Of a stretch of DNA of 64,000 nucleotides, positions 1-9,074 are shown in pieces (the first letter of the stretch is position 1; every line of letters starts with the position of its first letter). A model generated the notes under the pieces. It made no database searches, was not told the DNA's origin, and saw only the letters and a list, made by a program, of their open reading frames with translations. Source of the DNA: Prevotella sp. oral taxon 475. GTDB taxonomy: Bacteria; Bacteroidota; Bacteroidia; Bacteroidales; Bacteroidaceae. A program made the position numbers and the translations under genes. The stretch is from assembly GCF_018127805.1 (NCBI RefSeq), contig NZ_CP072334.1, positions 1,280,001-1,344,000 of the forward strand, in the 5' to 3' direction.

Positions 1-2
1 CG

Positions 3-344
3 CTCTACAATCTGTGGCTGCGGAATGCCGAGGGAGGTGTGAGCCTGATGGGCAGTCTGCTCTTCGCCCTTTTGCTGCTGACATGCTCCATCGGTGTGTG
101 GGCCATTCTTCGCTTTCACAACCGCCCTTTGCAGGCACGCCTCTGCGTGATGGGCATGTTGCTTCTGGCGATTTGGTATGCGTCCTTTTTCTTTTACGCC
201 TACCACGTCGGATATCGGGATTACACTTTCCGACCAGCTGTAGCAGCTTGTCTTCCCTTTGTCAGTATGGTGTTTTATGGGATGGCTCGCCATTCCATTT
301 TGGCAGACGAGAAACTGGTGCGCGCGGCCGATCGAATTCGATAA
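3..344 (+). CDS. DUF4293 family membrane protein, 5' partial
   Basis: The frame is open from the window edge (first codon Leu at position 3), so the start lies outside the window. About 113 residues are visible, with two clear hydrophobic segments (around residues 17-38 and 48-68 of the visible part). The tail ends in charged residues (ILADEKLVRAADRIR), a layout typical of the Bacteroidetes DUF4293 family of small four-helix membrane proteins. The function of the family is unknown. The gene points toward rny, so the two genes are convergent, with a terminator and repeat array A between them. Family assignment is from recognition of the C-terminal pattern and is fairly secure. Confidence 0.7.
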   Translation, partial: LYNLWLRNAEGGVSLMGSLLFALLLLTCSIGVWAILRFHNRPLQARLCVMGMLLLAIWYASFFFYAYHVGYRDYTFRPAVAACLPFVSMVFYGMARHSILADEKLVRAADRIR

Positions 345-435
345 TTCGTTGTCATCGTGTCGACCTGCGGCATGAGGTCTTTTCGTAGAAGGGAGAAGAC
401 TCGGGTAAGTAACCGTTTCATTCAAAATTTCACTC

Positions 436-473
436 AAATAGCTGTGGGGTTCTTTCTTCACAGCTATTTTTAT
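436..473 (+). terminator. Rho-independent terminator after DUF4293 gene
   Basis: A perfect 11 bp stem (AAATAGCTGTG at 436-446 with its complement at 459-469) closes a 12 nt loop and is followed by a T-rich stretch. It lies about 90 bp after the DUF4293 stop codon. The 3' side of the stem is itself AT-rich, so it could also act on the opposite strand. Confidence 0.75.
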
Positions 474-499
474 TCCTCTTTCAAGTCTTTCTTTGTCTA

Positions 500-935
500 C
501 TGAACAGTTCAGTAGCCCCATTTTTGTCTCCGCGGCGGTTCTGAACAGTTCAGTAGCCCTATTTTTGTCTCCGCGGCGGTTCTGAACAGTTCAGTAGCCC
601 CATTTTTGTCTCCGCGGTCGTTTTGAACAGTTCAGTAGCACCATTTTGGCCTCCGCGGCCGTTCTGAACAGTTCAGTAGCGTCATTTTTGTCTCCGCGGC
701 GTTACTGTAGGGTACAGTAGCACTATTTGGGTCTCCGCGATGGTTTTGTAGGGTACAGTAGCACCAATTTTGTCTCCGCGGTGATTTTGTAGGGTACAGT
801 AGCAGCATTTTTGTCTCCGCGGTGATTTTGTAGGGTACAGTAGTACCAATTTTGTCTCCGCGGTGGTTTGGTAAGGTACAGTAGCATCAATTTTGTCTCC
901 GCGGTGGTTTTGTAGGGTACAGCGACAGGTCTCCT
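500..935. repeat. Array A: 11 palindromic units, exact 41 bp period
   Basis: Cores start at 500, 541, 582, 623, 664, 705, 746, 787, 828, 869 and 910, always 41 bp apart. The first five carry the core CTGAACAGTTCAG (first base T in the fourth). The last six carry a (C/T)TGTAGGGTACAG type, with a variant in unit 10 and a truncated end in unit 11. Between cores lies a conserved framework of about 28 bp beginning TAGCACCATTTTTGTCTCCG and ending CGGTGGTTT. The array fills the space between the convergent DUF4293 and rny genes. The short open frames across it are repeat translations, because a 41 bp period shifts the frame at every unit. The same framework recurs inverted in array B (41218-41685). 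Confidence 0.95.
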
Positions 936-956
936 CTCTGGTTGGGTGTCAACAAA

Positions 957-990
957 AAATGAGTGCAAGCCTAAAAGGCTGCACTCATTT
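957..990 (-). terminator. Terminator of the rny operon
   Basis: An inverted repeat AAATGAGTGCA...TGCACTCATTT, with an inner AGCC/GGC(T) extension, surrounds the loop TAAAA. It sits 25 bp beyond the rny stop codon. Read leftward, the stem is followed by TTTTTTGTTG, a good U-tract. Confidence 0.8.
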
Positions 991-1014
991 CGTTTCATAC
1001 TTCGCGTAACGCGA

Positions 1015-2550
1015 TTACTTTGCAAAAGCTACGGAGCGTGTTTCGCGGATAACGGTAATCTTCACCTGACCCGGATAAGTCATCTCGTTTTGAATCTTCG
1101 TGGCGATTTCACCGCTCAATTTTTCGCTTTCGTTATCATCGATCTTGTCGGCTCCGACGATGACGCGCAGCTCGCGACCCGCCTGAATGGCATAGGTTTT
1201 TGTTACGCCGGGATAGCTCATGGCGATGGCTTCCAAATCGTTGAGTCGCTTGATGTAAGCCTCTACAATTTCGCGGCGAGCACCGGGGCGAGCTCCCGAG
1301 ATGGCATCGCACACCTGCACGATGGGGGCCAGGAGCGTGTTCATTTCTATCTCGTCGTGGTGGGCTCCGATGGCATTGCAGATGTCGGGTTTCTCCTTAT
1401 ACTTTTCGGCAATTTTGGCTCCGTAGAGAGCGTGGGGAAGTTCGCTCTCCTCGTCGGGCACTTTTCCGATGTCGTGCAGCAGTCCGGCTCGTTTGGCCTT
1501 CTTGGGGTTCAGTCCCAGCTCGGAAGCCATCACGGCGCAGAGATTGGCTGTTTCGCGGGCGTGTTGCAGCAGATTCTGACCGTAGGAAGAGCGGTATTTC
1601 ATTTTTCCCACGATGCGGATGAGTTCGGGATGCAATCCGTGGATGCCCAGGTCGATGGCGGTGCGTTTTCCGGTTTCGATAATCTCGTTGTCGAGTTGTT
1701 TTTTCACTTTGGCCACCACTTCTTCGATGCGTGCGGGGTGGATGCGTCCGTCGGCCACCAATTGGTGCAGAGCCAGGCGGCAAATCTCGCGGCGAACGGG
1801 GTCGAAGGCTGAGATGACGATGGCCTCGGGCGTGTCGTCTACGACGATTTCTACCCCTGTGGCAGCTTCTAAGGCTCGGATGTTTCGCCCTTCACGACCG
1901 ATGATGCGACCTTTCACCTCGTCGTTGTCGATGTGGAAGACGCTCACCGAGTTTTCGATGGCCGTTTCCGTGGCAACGCGCTGGATGGTTTGGATGACAA
2001 TCTTTTTGGCTTGCTGATTGGCGTTGAGCTTGGCTTCGTCTACGATTTCGTTGATGTAGCTGGCGGCGTCTGTTCGGGCTTCGTCTTTGAGACTTTCGAT
2101 GAGTCGTTCTTTGGCTTCTTCGGCACTCAGTCCGGAGAGTTCTTCCAGTTTGGTGCGTTCCTGCGACTGCATTTTCTCGAGTTCCTCTTGTTTGATGCAG
2201 AGGAGTTTCTTCTCGTTGTCGATGCGTTGCTGGTTTTGTTCCACTTCTTGTTTGCGCCGTCCGAGTTCTTCCTGGCGTTGATTGAGGGAGATTTCGCGTT
2301 GTTTGAGTTTGTTTTCGCTTTGCTGAATACGCTGGTTGCGGGCTTGAACTTCTTTTTCCAGTTCGCTTTTCTTGTTGAGAAATTTTTCTTTCACTTCCAA
2401 CAGTTTTTTCTCTTTGAGCACTTCGGCTTCTTTGTTGGCCGTGTCTAACATTTGATTATATTTCCCTTTGATGATGTATCGGAAAATGAGGTAGCCGATG
2501 GCACAGCCCAAAGCGAGGGCTATAGCGGCGATGATGATGTATTCTATCAT
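1015..2550 (-). CDS. rny: Ribonuclease Y
   Basis: This is a membrane-anchored endoribonuclease that initiates mRNA decay. The 511 aa product has an N-terminal membrane helix (about residues 3-24, [20 protein letters not shown]). A long Glu/Lys/Gln-rich coiled coil follows to about residue 190. Next comes a KH domain ([17 protein letters not shown]) and an HD phosphohydrolase domain with the metal-binding pair in [10 protein letters not shown], then the conserved C-terminal region ([19 protein letters not shown]). Length and order match the family. I place the start at the ATG at 2550, not the longer frame starting at 2604, because the family begins directly at the membrane helix. It is the last gene of a leftward operon with zapA and a coiled-coil protein, 7 bp after zapA. 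Confidence 0.95.
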   Translation of the reverse strand: MIEYIIIAAIALALGCAIGYLIFRYIIKGKYNQMLDTANKEAEVLKEKKLLEVKEKFLNKKSELEKEVQARNQRIQQSENKLKQREISLNQRQEELGRRKQEVEQNQQRIDNEKKLLCIKQEELEKMQSQERTKLEELSGLSAEEAKERLIESLKDEARTDAASYINEIVDEAKLNANQQAKKIVIQTIQRVATETAIENSVSVFHIDNDEVKGRIIGREGRNIRALEAATGVEIVVDDTPEAIVISAFDPVRREICRLALHQLVADGRIHPARIEEVVAKVKKQLDNEIIETGKRTAIDLGIHGLHPELIRIVGKMKYRSSYGQNLLQHARETANLCAVMASELGLNPKKAKRAGLLHDIGKVPDEESELPHALYGAKIAEKYKEKPDICNAIGAHHDEIEMNTLLAPIVQVCDAISGARPGARREIVEAYIKRLNDLEAIAMSYPGVTKTYAIQAGRELRVIVGADKIDDNESEKLSGEIATKIQNEMTYPGQVKITVIRETRSVAFAK

Positions 2551-2557
2551 ATAGTGT

Positions 2558-2881
2558 TTATTTTGTTTGTAATGTTTTTGTCTCTTCGTTGAGTGCGCTT
2601 TCAATTTCTTCTGTCAGCGTCTGCAATGTTTCGATGTAGGGCTTTGTATCGTTTCGTCCGGCTGTTTGTTCATACCGCATGGCGATGTCGAGCATGACCA
2701 TGAGTTGAATGTCTTTTTCGCTTTTGATGCCTTTGAATTTTTCGGAATAGAAATTCATCAAGTCGGTGACGAGTTTGGCGGATTTGCGATAACTTTCTTC
2801 GTCTTCTCGTTTTGTGTGAACGGTGAAGAGAGTGTTGTAGACGTTCAGCTTGATGGTGAGCAAGGAGGAGTTGTCAGCCAT
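2558..2881 (-). CDS. zapA: Cell division protein ZapA
   Basis: ZapA binds and bundles FtsZ at midcell. The 107 aa product shows the family pattern: a short N-terminal beta region ([31 protein letters not shown] in pieces), then a long C-terminal helix likely to form an antiparallel coiled-coil tetramer ([10 protein letters not shown] onward). The start is the ATG at 2881; a TTG two codons upstream is less likely. It overlaps the stop of the preceding coiled-coil gene by 8 bp, so the two are probably translationally coupled, and rny follows 7 bp downstream. The identification rests on fold pattern, size and position; sequence conservation in this family is low. Confidence 0.8.
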   Translation of the reverse strand: MADNSSLLTIKLNVYNTLFTVHTKREDEESYRKSAKLVTDLMNFYSEKFKGIKSEKDIQLMVMLDIAMRYEQTAGRNDTKPYIETLQTLTEEIESALNEETKTLQTK

Positions 2882-3182
2882 TTTCAAGATTTTTTTCGCT
2901 CAGCAGGGTGATGCATTTGTTGACGTCTCGGATGAGTTTGGCAAGTCGTTTGCGTGCGGAATCCATGTCTTGGTTGGTGATTTCGAGCATCTTTGCCATT
3001 TTGAGATTTTCGTATTTTCTATGGGCTCCTTGGAGTTGTTCTTCCAGTTCTTTGATGCGATCATTGTGTTCGTCTACTTTTGCCTGAAGCTTTTCGTTTT
3101 CCTTTTTTGTTTCTTTGTGTTCAAGGATGAGCTGGCGCAGACGTGTGGTGAAGAGGGTCAATGTCGTTTCGTTTGCATCCAT
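2874..3182 (-). CDS. Small coiled-coil protein upstream of zapA
   Basis: The product is a 102 aa, highly charged helical protein. The central region (KETKKENEKLQAKVDEHNDR and the following IKELEEQLQGAHRKYENL) has heptad spacing typical of a coiled coil. The C-terminal third (RLAKLIRDVNKCITLLSE) looks like a second amphipathic helix. I start it at the ATG at 3182, because the upstream in-frame part is low-complexity sequence lacking this pattern. It overlaps zapA by 8 bp. The placement suggests a cell-division accessory role (ZapB-like in shape), but that is inference from neighbours; I do not recognise a named family. Confidence 0.75.
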   Translation of the reverse strand: MDANETTLTLFTTRLRQLILEHKETKKENEKLQAKVDEHNDRIKELEEQLQGAHRKYENLKMAKMLEITNQDMDSARKRLAKLIRDVNKCITLLSEKNLENG

Positions 3183-3216
3183 AGAATATGACCGATGGGA
3201 CTGCTGGTGGGACGTA

Positions 3217-3849
3217 TTATTTTTGGGTAGTTTCGGATGTGTTGGGTTTGGGTTCTTTTTTGGCCAGCATAACGACTTGGAAGACGAAGTCGGTGATCCA
3301 TTTTTCGCTGAATCCCAGTCGTTTGTTATACTGCCGAATGGAGACAACGGTTTTGAGAACGCCGGCGTCGGAGAAGTCGTTCTTCGTGAAAATGTCTGCC
3401 ACGGTTTTCTGGGTCATGTTGTAGATGGCTTTTTTGAAGAAAGAGGGCAGGCGGAGTTTGAATTTCATGAGGTTACCCATGAGCATCATGATGTCTTGCG
3501 TGAAGTGTTGGAACTGTACGAGATAGACTTGCACGTCTTGCAGTTGATGACAATTGCGGCGAATGCTCTGGTCGATTTCTTTAAAGAAGCAGTCGTCGGT
3601 TTTATACAGTTCTTTGAGCATTTTGCGGCAGTGTGTTTTTTCGCCCACGCCCAGTTTGTTGTTTTGTGTGGGCACTCGGAGGGTGGTTTTAAACATGCGC
3701 AGATCGGGCAGCATGGCCAAATTGGTGATGCCGAGTTGTGCAGCCAAGGAGGCTTGGAAGTAGACTCGGATGAGGGTCATATAGTCTTCCATGCCGCCTG
3801 TTTTCGAGGGGGCTGTTTGTCTTTTAAATATGGTGGAGAAGATTCCCAT
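3217..3849 (-). CDS. Conserved hypothetical protein, first gene of the zapA-rny operon
   Basis: The 210 aa product starts at the ATG at 3849 (MGIFSTIFKRQ). I see no signal peptide and no membrane segment. It is mostly helical, with a basic surface (KMLKELYKTDDCFFKEIDQS, MKFKLRLPSFFKKA) and a Cys-containing central part. It is not a family I can name. It is 34 bp upstream of the coiled-coil gene and has a good Bacteroidetes promoter about 85 bp before its start, so it probably heads the operon leading to zapA and rny. The operon position hints at a link to division or RNA decay, but nothing in the sequence shows a mechanism. Confidence 0.7.
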   Translation of the reverse strand: MGIFSTIFKRQTAPSKTGGMEDYMTLIRVYFQASLAAQLGITNLAMLPDLRMFKTTLRVPTQNNKLGVGEKTHCRKMLKELYKTDDCFFKEIDQSIRRNCHQLQDVQVYLVQFQHFTQDIMMLMGNLMKFKLRLPSFFKKAIYNMTQKTVADIFTKNDFSDAGVLKTVVSIRQYNKRLGFSEKWITDFVFQVVMLAKKEPKPNTSETTQK

Positions 3850-3933
3850 AATGAATTGATGTTTCAAAAGTGGTGGATATTTTTCTGTGCGTGCCGGAAC
3901 CAAGTGGGTTGTCCGGATGCGATTTTCCTTTTG

Positions 3934-3964
3934 CAAAAGTAATACAAACGGGGGGAATTACAAA
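3934..3964 (-). promoter_or_regulatory. Bacteroidetes promoter for the zapA-rny operon
   Basis: Read leftward, there is a -33 TTTG, a 19 bp spacer and a -7 TACTTTTG. Transcription should start near 3927, about 80 nt before the ATG at 3849. Confidence 0.75.
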
Positions 3965-4042
3965 ATTTCGGGCTGAGTTTCGGTCTTGAGTAGGCGGTTC
4001 TGTCATTGACAGAAGCATCACAGAGTCTTTGCGACCGTTCTG

Positions 4043-5086
4043 TCAAGTGCAGAAGGTGGAAAGGGGGTGGGGGAGGTCGGAAAAATGTTTCCGCCCTTTG
4101 ACGTAATATTGCCAGAGGATGGAGAACGGAGAGTTGGGGTTGCTGCACGAAGAAACTTTGTTGCCCTGAATGCGACGGCGGTCGGCCTCGAAGTCTTTTT
4201 GCCAACGACGGAAGTCGCGACGGGCGCGGAGGATGGCTTTGCAGTCGTCCCAGCGTCGATTGAGGAGCAGGGCTTGGAGGGCGGCTACATGGTCGAGCAG
4301 TCGGCGGATGCGCATGACGTGCGACAGTTCGCGCTGGTTGAGATTTTTGTAGAGCATAGTGAGGTTGTTGCGGAAGTTGAGATAGGTTTTCCGCGCATTG
4401 CCTTTGGGTAGGGTTCCTCCGCCGAGATGATAGACCTGACTGTCGGGTTGACAGTAGATCTTTCGTCCCATTAGTCGGAGTCGCCAACAGAGATCGATTT
4501 CTTCGCTGTGGGCAAAGAAGCGGGCATCAAGCGCGCCGGCCGCCCAATAGTCTTTGGAACGAATGAAGAGGCAGGCTCCGCTGGCCCAATGCACTTCTTG
4601 GGGGGTGTCGTATTGTCCGTTGTCACGTTCGAGACGGTCGAAGATTCTTCCGCGACAGAAGGGGTAGCCGTATCGATCAATGAATCCACCGCAGGCTCCG
4701 GCATATTCAAAAGAGTCGCGATGGTGAAGAGAGAGGAGTTTGGGCTGGCAGGCGGCGATGGTAGGATAGGTGTCCATGAGCTCGATGAGCGGCGTGAGCC
4801 ATTGATGAGTCACTTCGACATCCGAGTTGAGCAGCACGAAGTATTCGGCCTCAACCTGTGCCAGGGCGCGGTTGTAGCCCTCGGCGAAGCCCCAGTTTCG
4901 GTCGAGGGCGATGGTGCGACAGTGGGGGAAATGTTGTGCCAGGAAGGAGAGCGAGTCGTCGGTCGAGGCATTGTCGGCTACGATGATGTCGGCCTCATTG
5001 CGCGAGTGGCGCATCACCGAAGGGAGGAATCGTTCGAGCATCTCTCGTCCGTTCCAGTTAAGTATCACAATGGCTACTTTCGTCAT
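4043..5086 (-). CDS. Family 2 glycosyltransferase (rhamnosyltransferase-like)
   Basis: The 347 aa product is a cytoplasmic GT-A enzyme that transfers a sugar from a nucleotide sugar. Seen: the N-terminal strand VAIVILNWNGREMLERFLPS, the nucleotide-binding ADNASTDDS, the metal-binding region LLNSDVEV, and later ASGACLFIRSKDYWAAGALD and FFAHSEEIDLCWRLRLMG, the acceptor-side motif typical of GT2 enzymes that build rhamnan or O-antigen-like polymers. The C-terminal about 100 residues are basic and helical, perhaps membrane-associated. It starts 6 bp after the mtaB stop, so the two genes are very likely co-transcribed, although their roles are unrelated. Donor and acceptor cannot be told from sequence. 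Confidence 0.88.
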   Translation of the reverse strand: MTKVAIVILNWNGREMLERFLPSVMRHSRNEADIIVADNASTDDSLSFLAQHFPHCRTIALDRNWGFAEGYNRALAQVEAEYFVLLNSDVEVTHQWLTPLIELMDTYPTIAACQPKLLSLHHRDSFEYAGACGGFIDRYGYPFCRGRIFDRLERDNGQYDTPQEVHWASGACLFIRSKDYWAAGALDARFFAHSEEIDLCWRLRLMGRKIYCQPDSQVYHLGGGTLPKGNARKTYLNFRNNLTMLYKNLNQRELSHVMRIRRLLDHVAALQALLLNRRWDDCKAILRARRDFRRWQKDFEADRRRIQGNKVSSCSNPNSPFSILWQYYVKGRKHFSDLPHPLSTFCT

Positions 5087-5092
5087 GGGGCA

Positions 5093-6442
5093 TTAAGATT
5101 GAGGGGTGACGGCACAGAGAAGTGCGTTTTTCTTGGAATTGAATCCGTTTAGAGCGACGCGCAGGAGTTGGTTGTCGTATTCTTCTCGGGCTATTCGGGC
5201 GGGCAGTTCCACGCGGATGTAGTTTCGGGTGAATCCGTGCATGGCTTTTCCGCGGGCAGATTTCTCGAAGAGCACTTCGGCCTCTTGCCCGATGTGGCGT
5301 GCGTAGAAAGCTTCGAGCTTGCGGTCGGAGAGTTCGATCAGGCGTTTGCTGCGGCGACGCTTTTCGGTGTCGTCCACAACGTAGGGGATGCGCAGAGCAG
5401 CTGTTCCCGGTCGCTCGCTGTAGGGAAAGACGTGCAGCTGGGTGATGTCGAGGTTCTCCAGAAATTCGTAACAAGCTTCGAAGTGTTCGGGCGTCTCTCC
5501 GCGCGAACCCACCATCACGTCTACACCGATGAAGGCTTCGGGGAGCAATTCTTTGATTCGTTGAACCTTATGGGTGAAGAGCGCGGTGTCGTATTTCCGT
5601 TGCATGAGTTTGAGCACTTCGTCGCTTCCGCTCTGCAACGGAATGTGGAAGTGGGGCATGAAGGCGCGACTACGGGCGCAATAGTCGATGAGTTCGTCGG
5701 TGAGCAGATTGGGTTCGATGCTGCTGATGCGGAACCGTTGGATGCTTTCCACGCCGTCAAGGGCTTTGACGAGGTGGATGAATCGTTCGTCACCATCGCC
5801 GCGAAACTCTCCGATGTTGACGCCTGTCAGCACAATCTCTCGCCCGCCGTCGGCTGCAGCCTGCTCGGCTTGCCTCACTAAGGAGGCGATGGAGGGATTG
5901 CGGGAGAATCCGCGGGCAAAGGGAATGGTGCAGTAGGTGCAAAAATAATCGCAACCATCTTGCACTTTCAGGAAATATCGCGTGCGATTGCCCCGACTAC
6001 AGCTTGGCGCAAAGGTGGTGATGTCTTTCGTCTTTACCGAGAAATGACGGTGCAGGGCATCGCTTCCCCGACTGTCCATCCAGGCATCGTTGAGATATTG
6101 TATCAGATGGGCTTTCTCGTTGCTGCCCAGTACAAGGTCTACACCATCGATGGCACTCACCTTTTCCGACTCCAACTGCGCGTAACAACCTGTCACGACG
6201 ACAAAGGCTCCGGGGTTTTCGCGCACCATTCGGTGGATGATCTGTCGGCATTTATGGTCGGCCACCTCCGTCACCGAGCAAGTATTGATGAGGCAGATAT
6301 CGGCCGGTTCGCCCTCGTTGGCTGTGCGCACGCCCATGTCTTGAAGCATCTGCCCAAAGGTAGAGGTTTCCGAGAAATTGAGTTTGCACCCTAAAGTATA
6401 GTATGCAGCTGTTTTGCCTTGAAAAGCTGAACTGTCAATCAT
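5093..6442 (-). CDS. mtaB: tRNA t6A37 methylthiotransferase MtaB
   Basis: This radical SAM enzyme adds a methylthio group to N6-threonylcarbamoyladenosine 37 of tRNAs, giving ms2t6A. The 449 aa product has the N-terminal UPF0004 domain with its cluster cysteines (YTLGCKLNFSE, LINTCSVTE, VTGCYAQ) and the radical SAM core with C-x3-C-x2-C in DGCDYFCTYCTIP. A C-terminal TRAM-like region follows. The phrase YTLGCKLN rather than the MiaB version supports MtaB over MiaB or RimO. It precedes the glycosyltransferase by 6 bp. No clear promoter is seen in the 86 bp before it, so it may be transcribed from the GHL10 gene upstream. Confidence 0.92.
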   Translation of the reverse strand: MIDSSAFQGKTAAYYTLGCKLNFSETSTFGQMLQDMGVRTANEGEPADICLINTCSVTEVADHKCRQIIHRMVRENPGAFVVVTGCYAQLESEKVSAIDGVDLVLGSNEKAHLIQYLNDAWMDSRGSDALHRHFSVKTKDITTFAPSCSRGNRTRYFLKVQDGCDYFCTYCTIPFARGFSRNPSIASLVRQAEQAAADGGREIVLTGVNIGEFRGDGDERFIHLVKALDGVESIQRFRISSIEPNLLTDELIDYCARSRAFMPHFHIPLQSGSDEVLKLMQRKYDTALFTHKVQRIKELLPEAFIGVDVMVGSRGETPEHFEACYEFLENLDITQLHVFPYSERPGTAALRIPYVVDDTEKRRRSKRLIELSDRKLEAFYARHIGQEAEVLFEKSARGKAMHGFTRNYIRVELPARIAREEYDNQLLRVALNGFNSKKNALLCAVTPQS

Positions 6443-6528
6443 ATTTTTATTCGTTGGTTGGAGGAATGAAACAGTGGACCTTCTTTCAGTTTGTCTCAGT
6501 GGGTTTCCCGCTCAATCTGTTTCTCCGG

Positions 6529-8235
6529 TTATCTTTTAATCATGAAAAATCCCAATCGGTGATGAATGCCTCTGCGGTTGAGCGACTTCAATACGTAGAA
6601 GCCATTGGGCAGACGACTCACGTCGAACCGGTTTCCCGTGTGCTGTTGAATGGAGATGACGCGCCCGTCGGGCTTCGCAATCATCAAGACATCGGCATCG
6701 GCAAGCCTGTAAAGAGAAGGAATCTCTAACCATCTGCCATCGCAGGGCAGCAGTTGCACCTTCGCCACCCACTGTTGTGGCTGCGCGCTTTGTTTAGGGC
6801 GACTTTCATTTCCATAGCGATCGATGGCCGTGACAGCGTAATACCGCTCCCGACTCTTTGTTCGTAATTGCAGCGATGTGTCCATTCGTCTCGTGGTGAT
6901 GAGATTCCGGGCATCGTCGACATCTACCGGAAATTTGTCGCTGCCGTAGACGTTATATAATAGATAAGGTGCGTCGCTGCGATCTTCTGCTCCTTGCCAA
7001 CGTAGGGTGGTCGTTCCGTTTACCGTCTCAACCCACAACTGTGCAGGAGCTGTGGGCCTACCGTCATAGGCCCACGTCATGGCGGGGATGAGAGCCGGAT
7101 ACGGAGTGAATTCTTTTTGTGCAAAGGAGCGGATACCCTTGACATCGTCGGTGAAAAACTTACTTCGAAAGTAGGCATGCCCCATGCCATACTGTCGCAA
7201 CACGTGCAGTTGGTGAGTGATGGTAGACAAGGGCCAATTCTTTTCAGCCGGCGACAGGAAATAGATGCCCAACCCCGGCACAATCATTCGTCCGTAACTC
7301 TGTTCAGCCCAGTCGATAGCAAAAGGGTAAAACTGGTTCCCCTGGAAATACATCATCGGGAAGAGTGCGTCCATGAGTCCCTCTCGCAACCACCCTTGAG
7401 CGTCCTGGCACACCTTGGTGTAGGCGTTCCAGCCGTTGCTTCGGAAGCGAGTCAGGTCGTCGAACTTGCCGATGGGCGAGCAACTCATCTTCACCCACGG
7501 TTTCAGAGCCTTCACCTTGCGTTGAATCTCCGCCACAATGTTTGTGATGTACCGACGTCCCACATCGCCCGCCACCTTCTTTTTCCACGTTTCGGGATAG
7601 CGGATATAGTCGAGATGAATGCCGTCTATGTCGTAACGACGGGTGATTTCCTCGCAGAGGTCTGCCAGATGGCGTGCCGTCTGCTGGTTTTCGGGATCCA
7701 TATATCCATCTTCGTCAATCTTTTTGAGTAGTCCGGGGAGTCGGTTTCGCAAGTGTCGGCATCCGGTACCATTCCATTTCCCCACGGGGATGGTTACCAC
7801 CCAGGCATGAATCTCCATGCCGCGGCGGTGGCATTCGTCTATGGCAAACTGCAACGCATCGTATCCGGGGTCCTTTCCCGGTACTCCCGAGAGGCATCCG
7901 TCCCAGGGTTCCAACTGCGAAGGATAAATCACCGTCCCGCGAATGCGAGTCTGTAGCAGCACGGTATTGATGCCGGCGTGTTGCAGTTGGTCTAAGATGG
8001 TGGTCAGTTCATTTTGCTGTTTCTTAGCCGAAGCTGCACTTTGTGCATAGTTATGCGGCCAGTCCAGTCCGCCAATGGTGGTGAGCCACACGGCTCTCAC
8101 CTCGTGTTTGGGTGCAGAAAATTCTTTTCCCGTCGTCTGGAAGAACGAAAAAACCTGCGCATAACCTGTTGTTATCGTGAATACAACTGCTATCAGCAGT
8201 CCCAACTGCCGCAGTTGTCTTGTATGAAAACCCAT
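6529..8235 (-). CDS. Secreted GHL10 (DUF187) family glycoside hydrolase-like protein
   Basis: The 568 aa product has a signal peptide (GLLIAVVFTITTGYAQ, cleavage near residue 26). The GHL10 TIM barrel follows: HEVRAVWLTTIGGLDWP, then GINTVLLQTRIRGTVIYPS, the Asp-containing YDIDGIHLDYIRYPE, and CSPIGKFDDL. A fibronectin-III-like region begins near residue 390 (TTLRWQGAEDRSDAPYLLYN), and the last 70 residues look like a second small beta domain. Homologues act in the periplasm or at the surface, probably on cell-wall or exopolysaccharide sugars; the substrate is not settled. A -7 box (TAACTTTG, 8272-8279) lies 37 bp upstream. The gap to mtaB is 86 bp. Confidence 0.88.
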   Translation of the reverse strand: MGFHTRQLRQLGLLIAVVFTITTGYAQVFSFFQTTGKEFSAPKHEVRAVWLTTIGGLDWPHNYAQSAASAKKQQNELTTILDQLQHAGINTVLLQTRIRGTVIYPSQLEPWDGCLSGVPGKDPGYDALQFAIDECHRRGMEIHAWVVTIPVGKWNGTGCRHLRNRLPGLLKKIDEDGYMDPENQQTARHLADLCEEITRRYDIDGIHLDYIRYPETWKKKVAGDVGRRYITNIVAEIQRKVKALKPWVKMSCSPIGKFDDLTRFRSNGWNAYTKVCQDAQGWLREGLMDALFPMMYFQGNQFYPFAIDWAEQSYGRMIVPGLGIYFLSPAEKNWPLSTITHQLHVLRQYGMGHAYFRSKFFTDDVKGIRSFAQKEFTPYPALIPAMTWAYDGRPTAPAQLWVETVNGTTTLRWQGAEDRSDAPYLLYNVYGSDKFPVDVDDARNLITTRRMDTSLQLRTKSRERYYAVTAIDRYGNESRPKQSAQPQQWVAKVQLLPCDGRWLEIPSLYRLADADVLMIAKPDGRVISIQQHTGNRFDVSRLPNGFYVLKSLNRRGIHHRLGFFMIKR

Positions 8236-8398
8236 CGAAAAAAGTTTCTTCTTTAATTTCTATAATCTCTGCAAAGTTAAGTATATTTTTCTCATTTGTA
8301 GCGTATGATTACGTACTTTTGCATTTGGCAGATAAGATGTCAGTACCTTACGGAGTTCTGCCGGATAAGGATCGTTTTTAAATTAAATCAATCAAGTA

Positions 8399-8887
8399 AT
8401 GAGAAAGAAATTATTTTTGCTCGCCGCCGCTTTGTTTCTGACATTGACGGCGAGTGCTCAGTTTGAAGAAGAGAAGGTTTATGTGGGCGGATCGCTCACG
8501 GGATTGGACCTCAATTACAACGGAAACAACGGTTTCAGTTTTGGTGTCCAGGCACGTGGCGGATATTTTTTGGAAGACAATTGGCTGGTATTGGGACAAG
8601 TTGCCTTTGAACATTCGGGCCATAAGACGGTTCCCGATTATATCTCGGTCGGTGCCGGACTGCGTTATTACATCGTTCAGAATGGTCTTTTTCTTGGAGC
8701 TAATTGCAATTTTGTGCATGCCTACCACAACTATAACGACCTGATGCCGGGCCTGGAGATAGGTTATGCGTTCTTCATCAGCAAGACTGTGACAATAGAA
8801 CCCTCCGTCTATTACAATCAGTCTTTTAAAAACCATGCTGATTTCTCTACCGTTGGTTTGAAATTGGGCGTAGGTATCTACATCTGA
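8399..8887 (+). CDS. Small outer-membrane beta-barrel protein
   Basis: The 162 aa product has a clear signal peptide (MRKKLFLLAAALFLTLTASA, then QFEEE). Alternating amphipathic strands follow: YVGGSLTGLDLNYNG, FGVQARGGYFLEDNWLVLGQ, SVGAGLRYYIVQNGLFLGA, LEIGYAFFISKTVTIEPSVYY and VGLKLGVGIYI at the C-terminus. This is the pattern of an 8-stranded OmpX/OmpW-size barrel. No specific function can be assigned. A -7 box TACTTTTG at 8314-8321 suggests transcription from about 8327 with a 70 nt leader containing a small hairpin (CCTTA...TAAGG, 8346-8370). It is convergent with truA; the 22 bp-period repeat lies between them. Confidence 0.85.
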   Translation: MRKKLFLLAAALFLTLTASAQFEEEKVYVGGSLTGLDLNYNGNNGFSFGVQARGGYFLEDNWLVLGQVAFEHSGHKTVPDYISVGAGLRYYIVQNGLFLGANCNFVHAYHNYNDLMPGLEIGYAFFISKTVTIEPSVYYNQSFKNHADFSTVGLKLGVGIYI

Positions 8888-8979
8888 TGCGACCCTCTTC
8901 GACTGTAGGAGTGTGTCCTGTCTTTTAGGCTTTTATATCTCTTTGAAAGTCAGTACGTTTTCAATACGGTTTGCAAAAG

Positions 8980-9056
8980 CTTAGCTTTTGCCGTTCCATC
9001 TCTTAGCTTTTACAACCTATTTTCTTAGCTTTTAGAGCGCAAAAGCTAAGAGATGG
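8980..9056. repeat. CTTAGCTTTT repeat, locus 1 (22 bp period)
   Basis: CTTAGCTTTT starts at 8980, 9002 and 9024 (22 bp steps). An inverted copy AAAAGCTAAG at 9041-9050 closes the group, flanked by CCATCTCTTAG / CTAAGAGATGG sequences. It lies between the convergent beta-barrel and truA genes. The same element is at 21387-21462 and 26840-26920. Confidence 0.85.
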
Positions 9057-9074
9057 AAATACTTCTCACACAAT

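Noticed and set aside
500..935. CRISPR array
   Set aside because: Regular spacing suggested it, but the segments between the palindromes are conserved as well, so there are no unique spacers, and no cas genes are present.
723..1025. Open frame of 100 codons on the minus strand with repeated Tyr-Lys-Thr motifs
   Set aside because: It is a translation of array A. The 41 bp period shifts frame at each unit and the frame has no independent coding signal.
946..1812. 288-codon frame on the plus strand
   Set aside because: It is a shadow of rny on the opposite strand.
3115..3942. 275-codon frame on the plus strand
   Set aside because: It is antisense to three well-spaced genes that have a promoter and coupled starts; its translation is a low-complexity Phe/Val/His mix.
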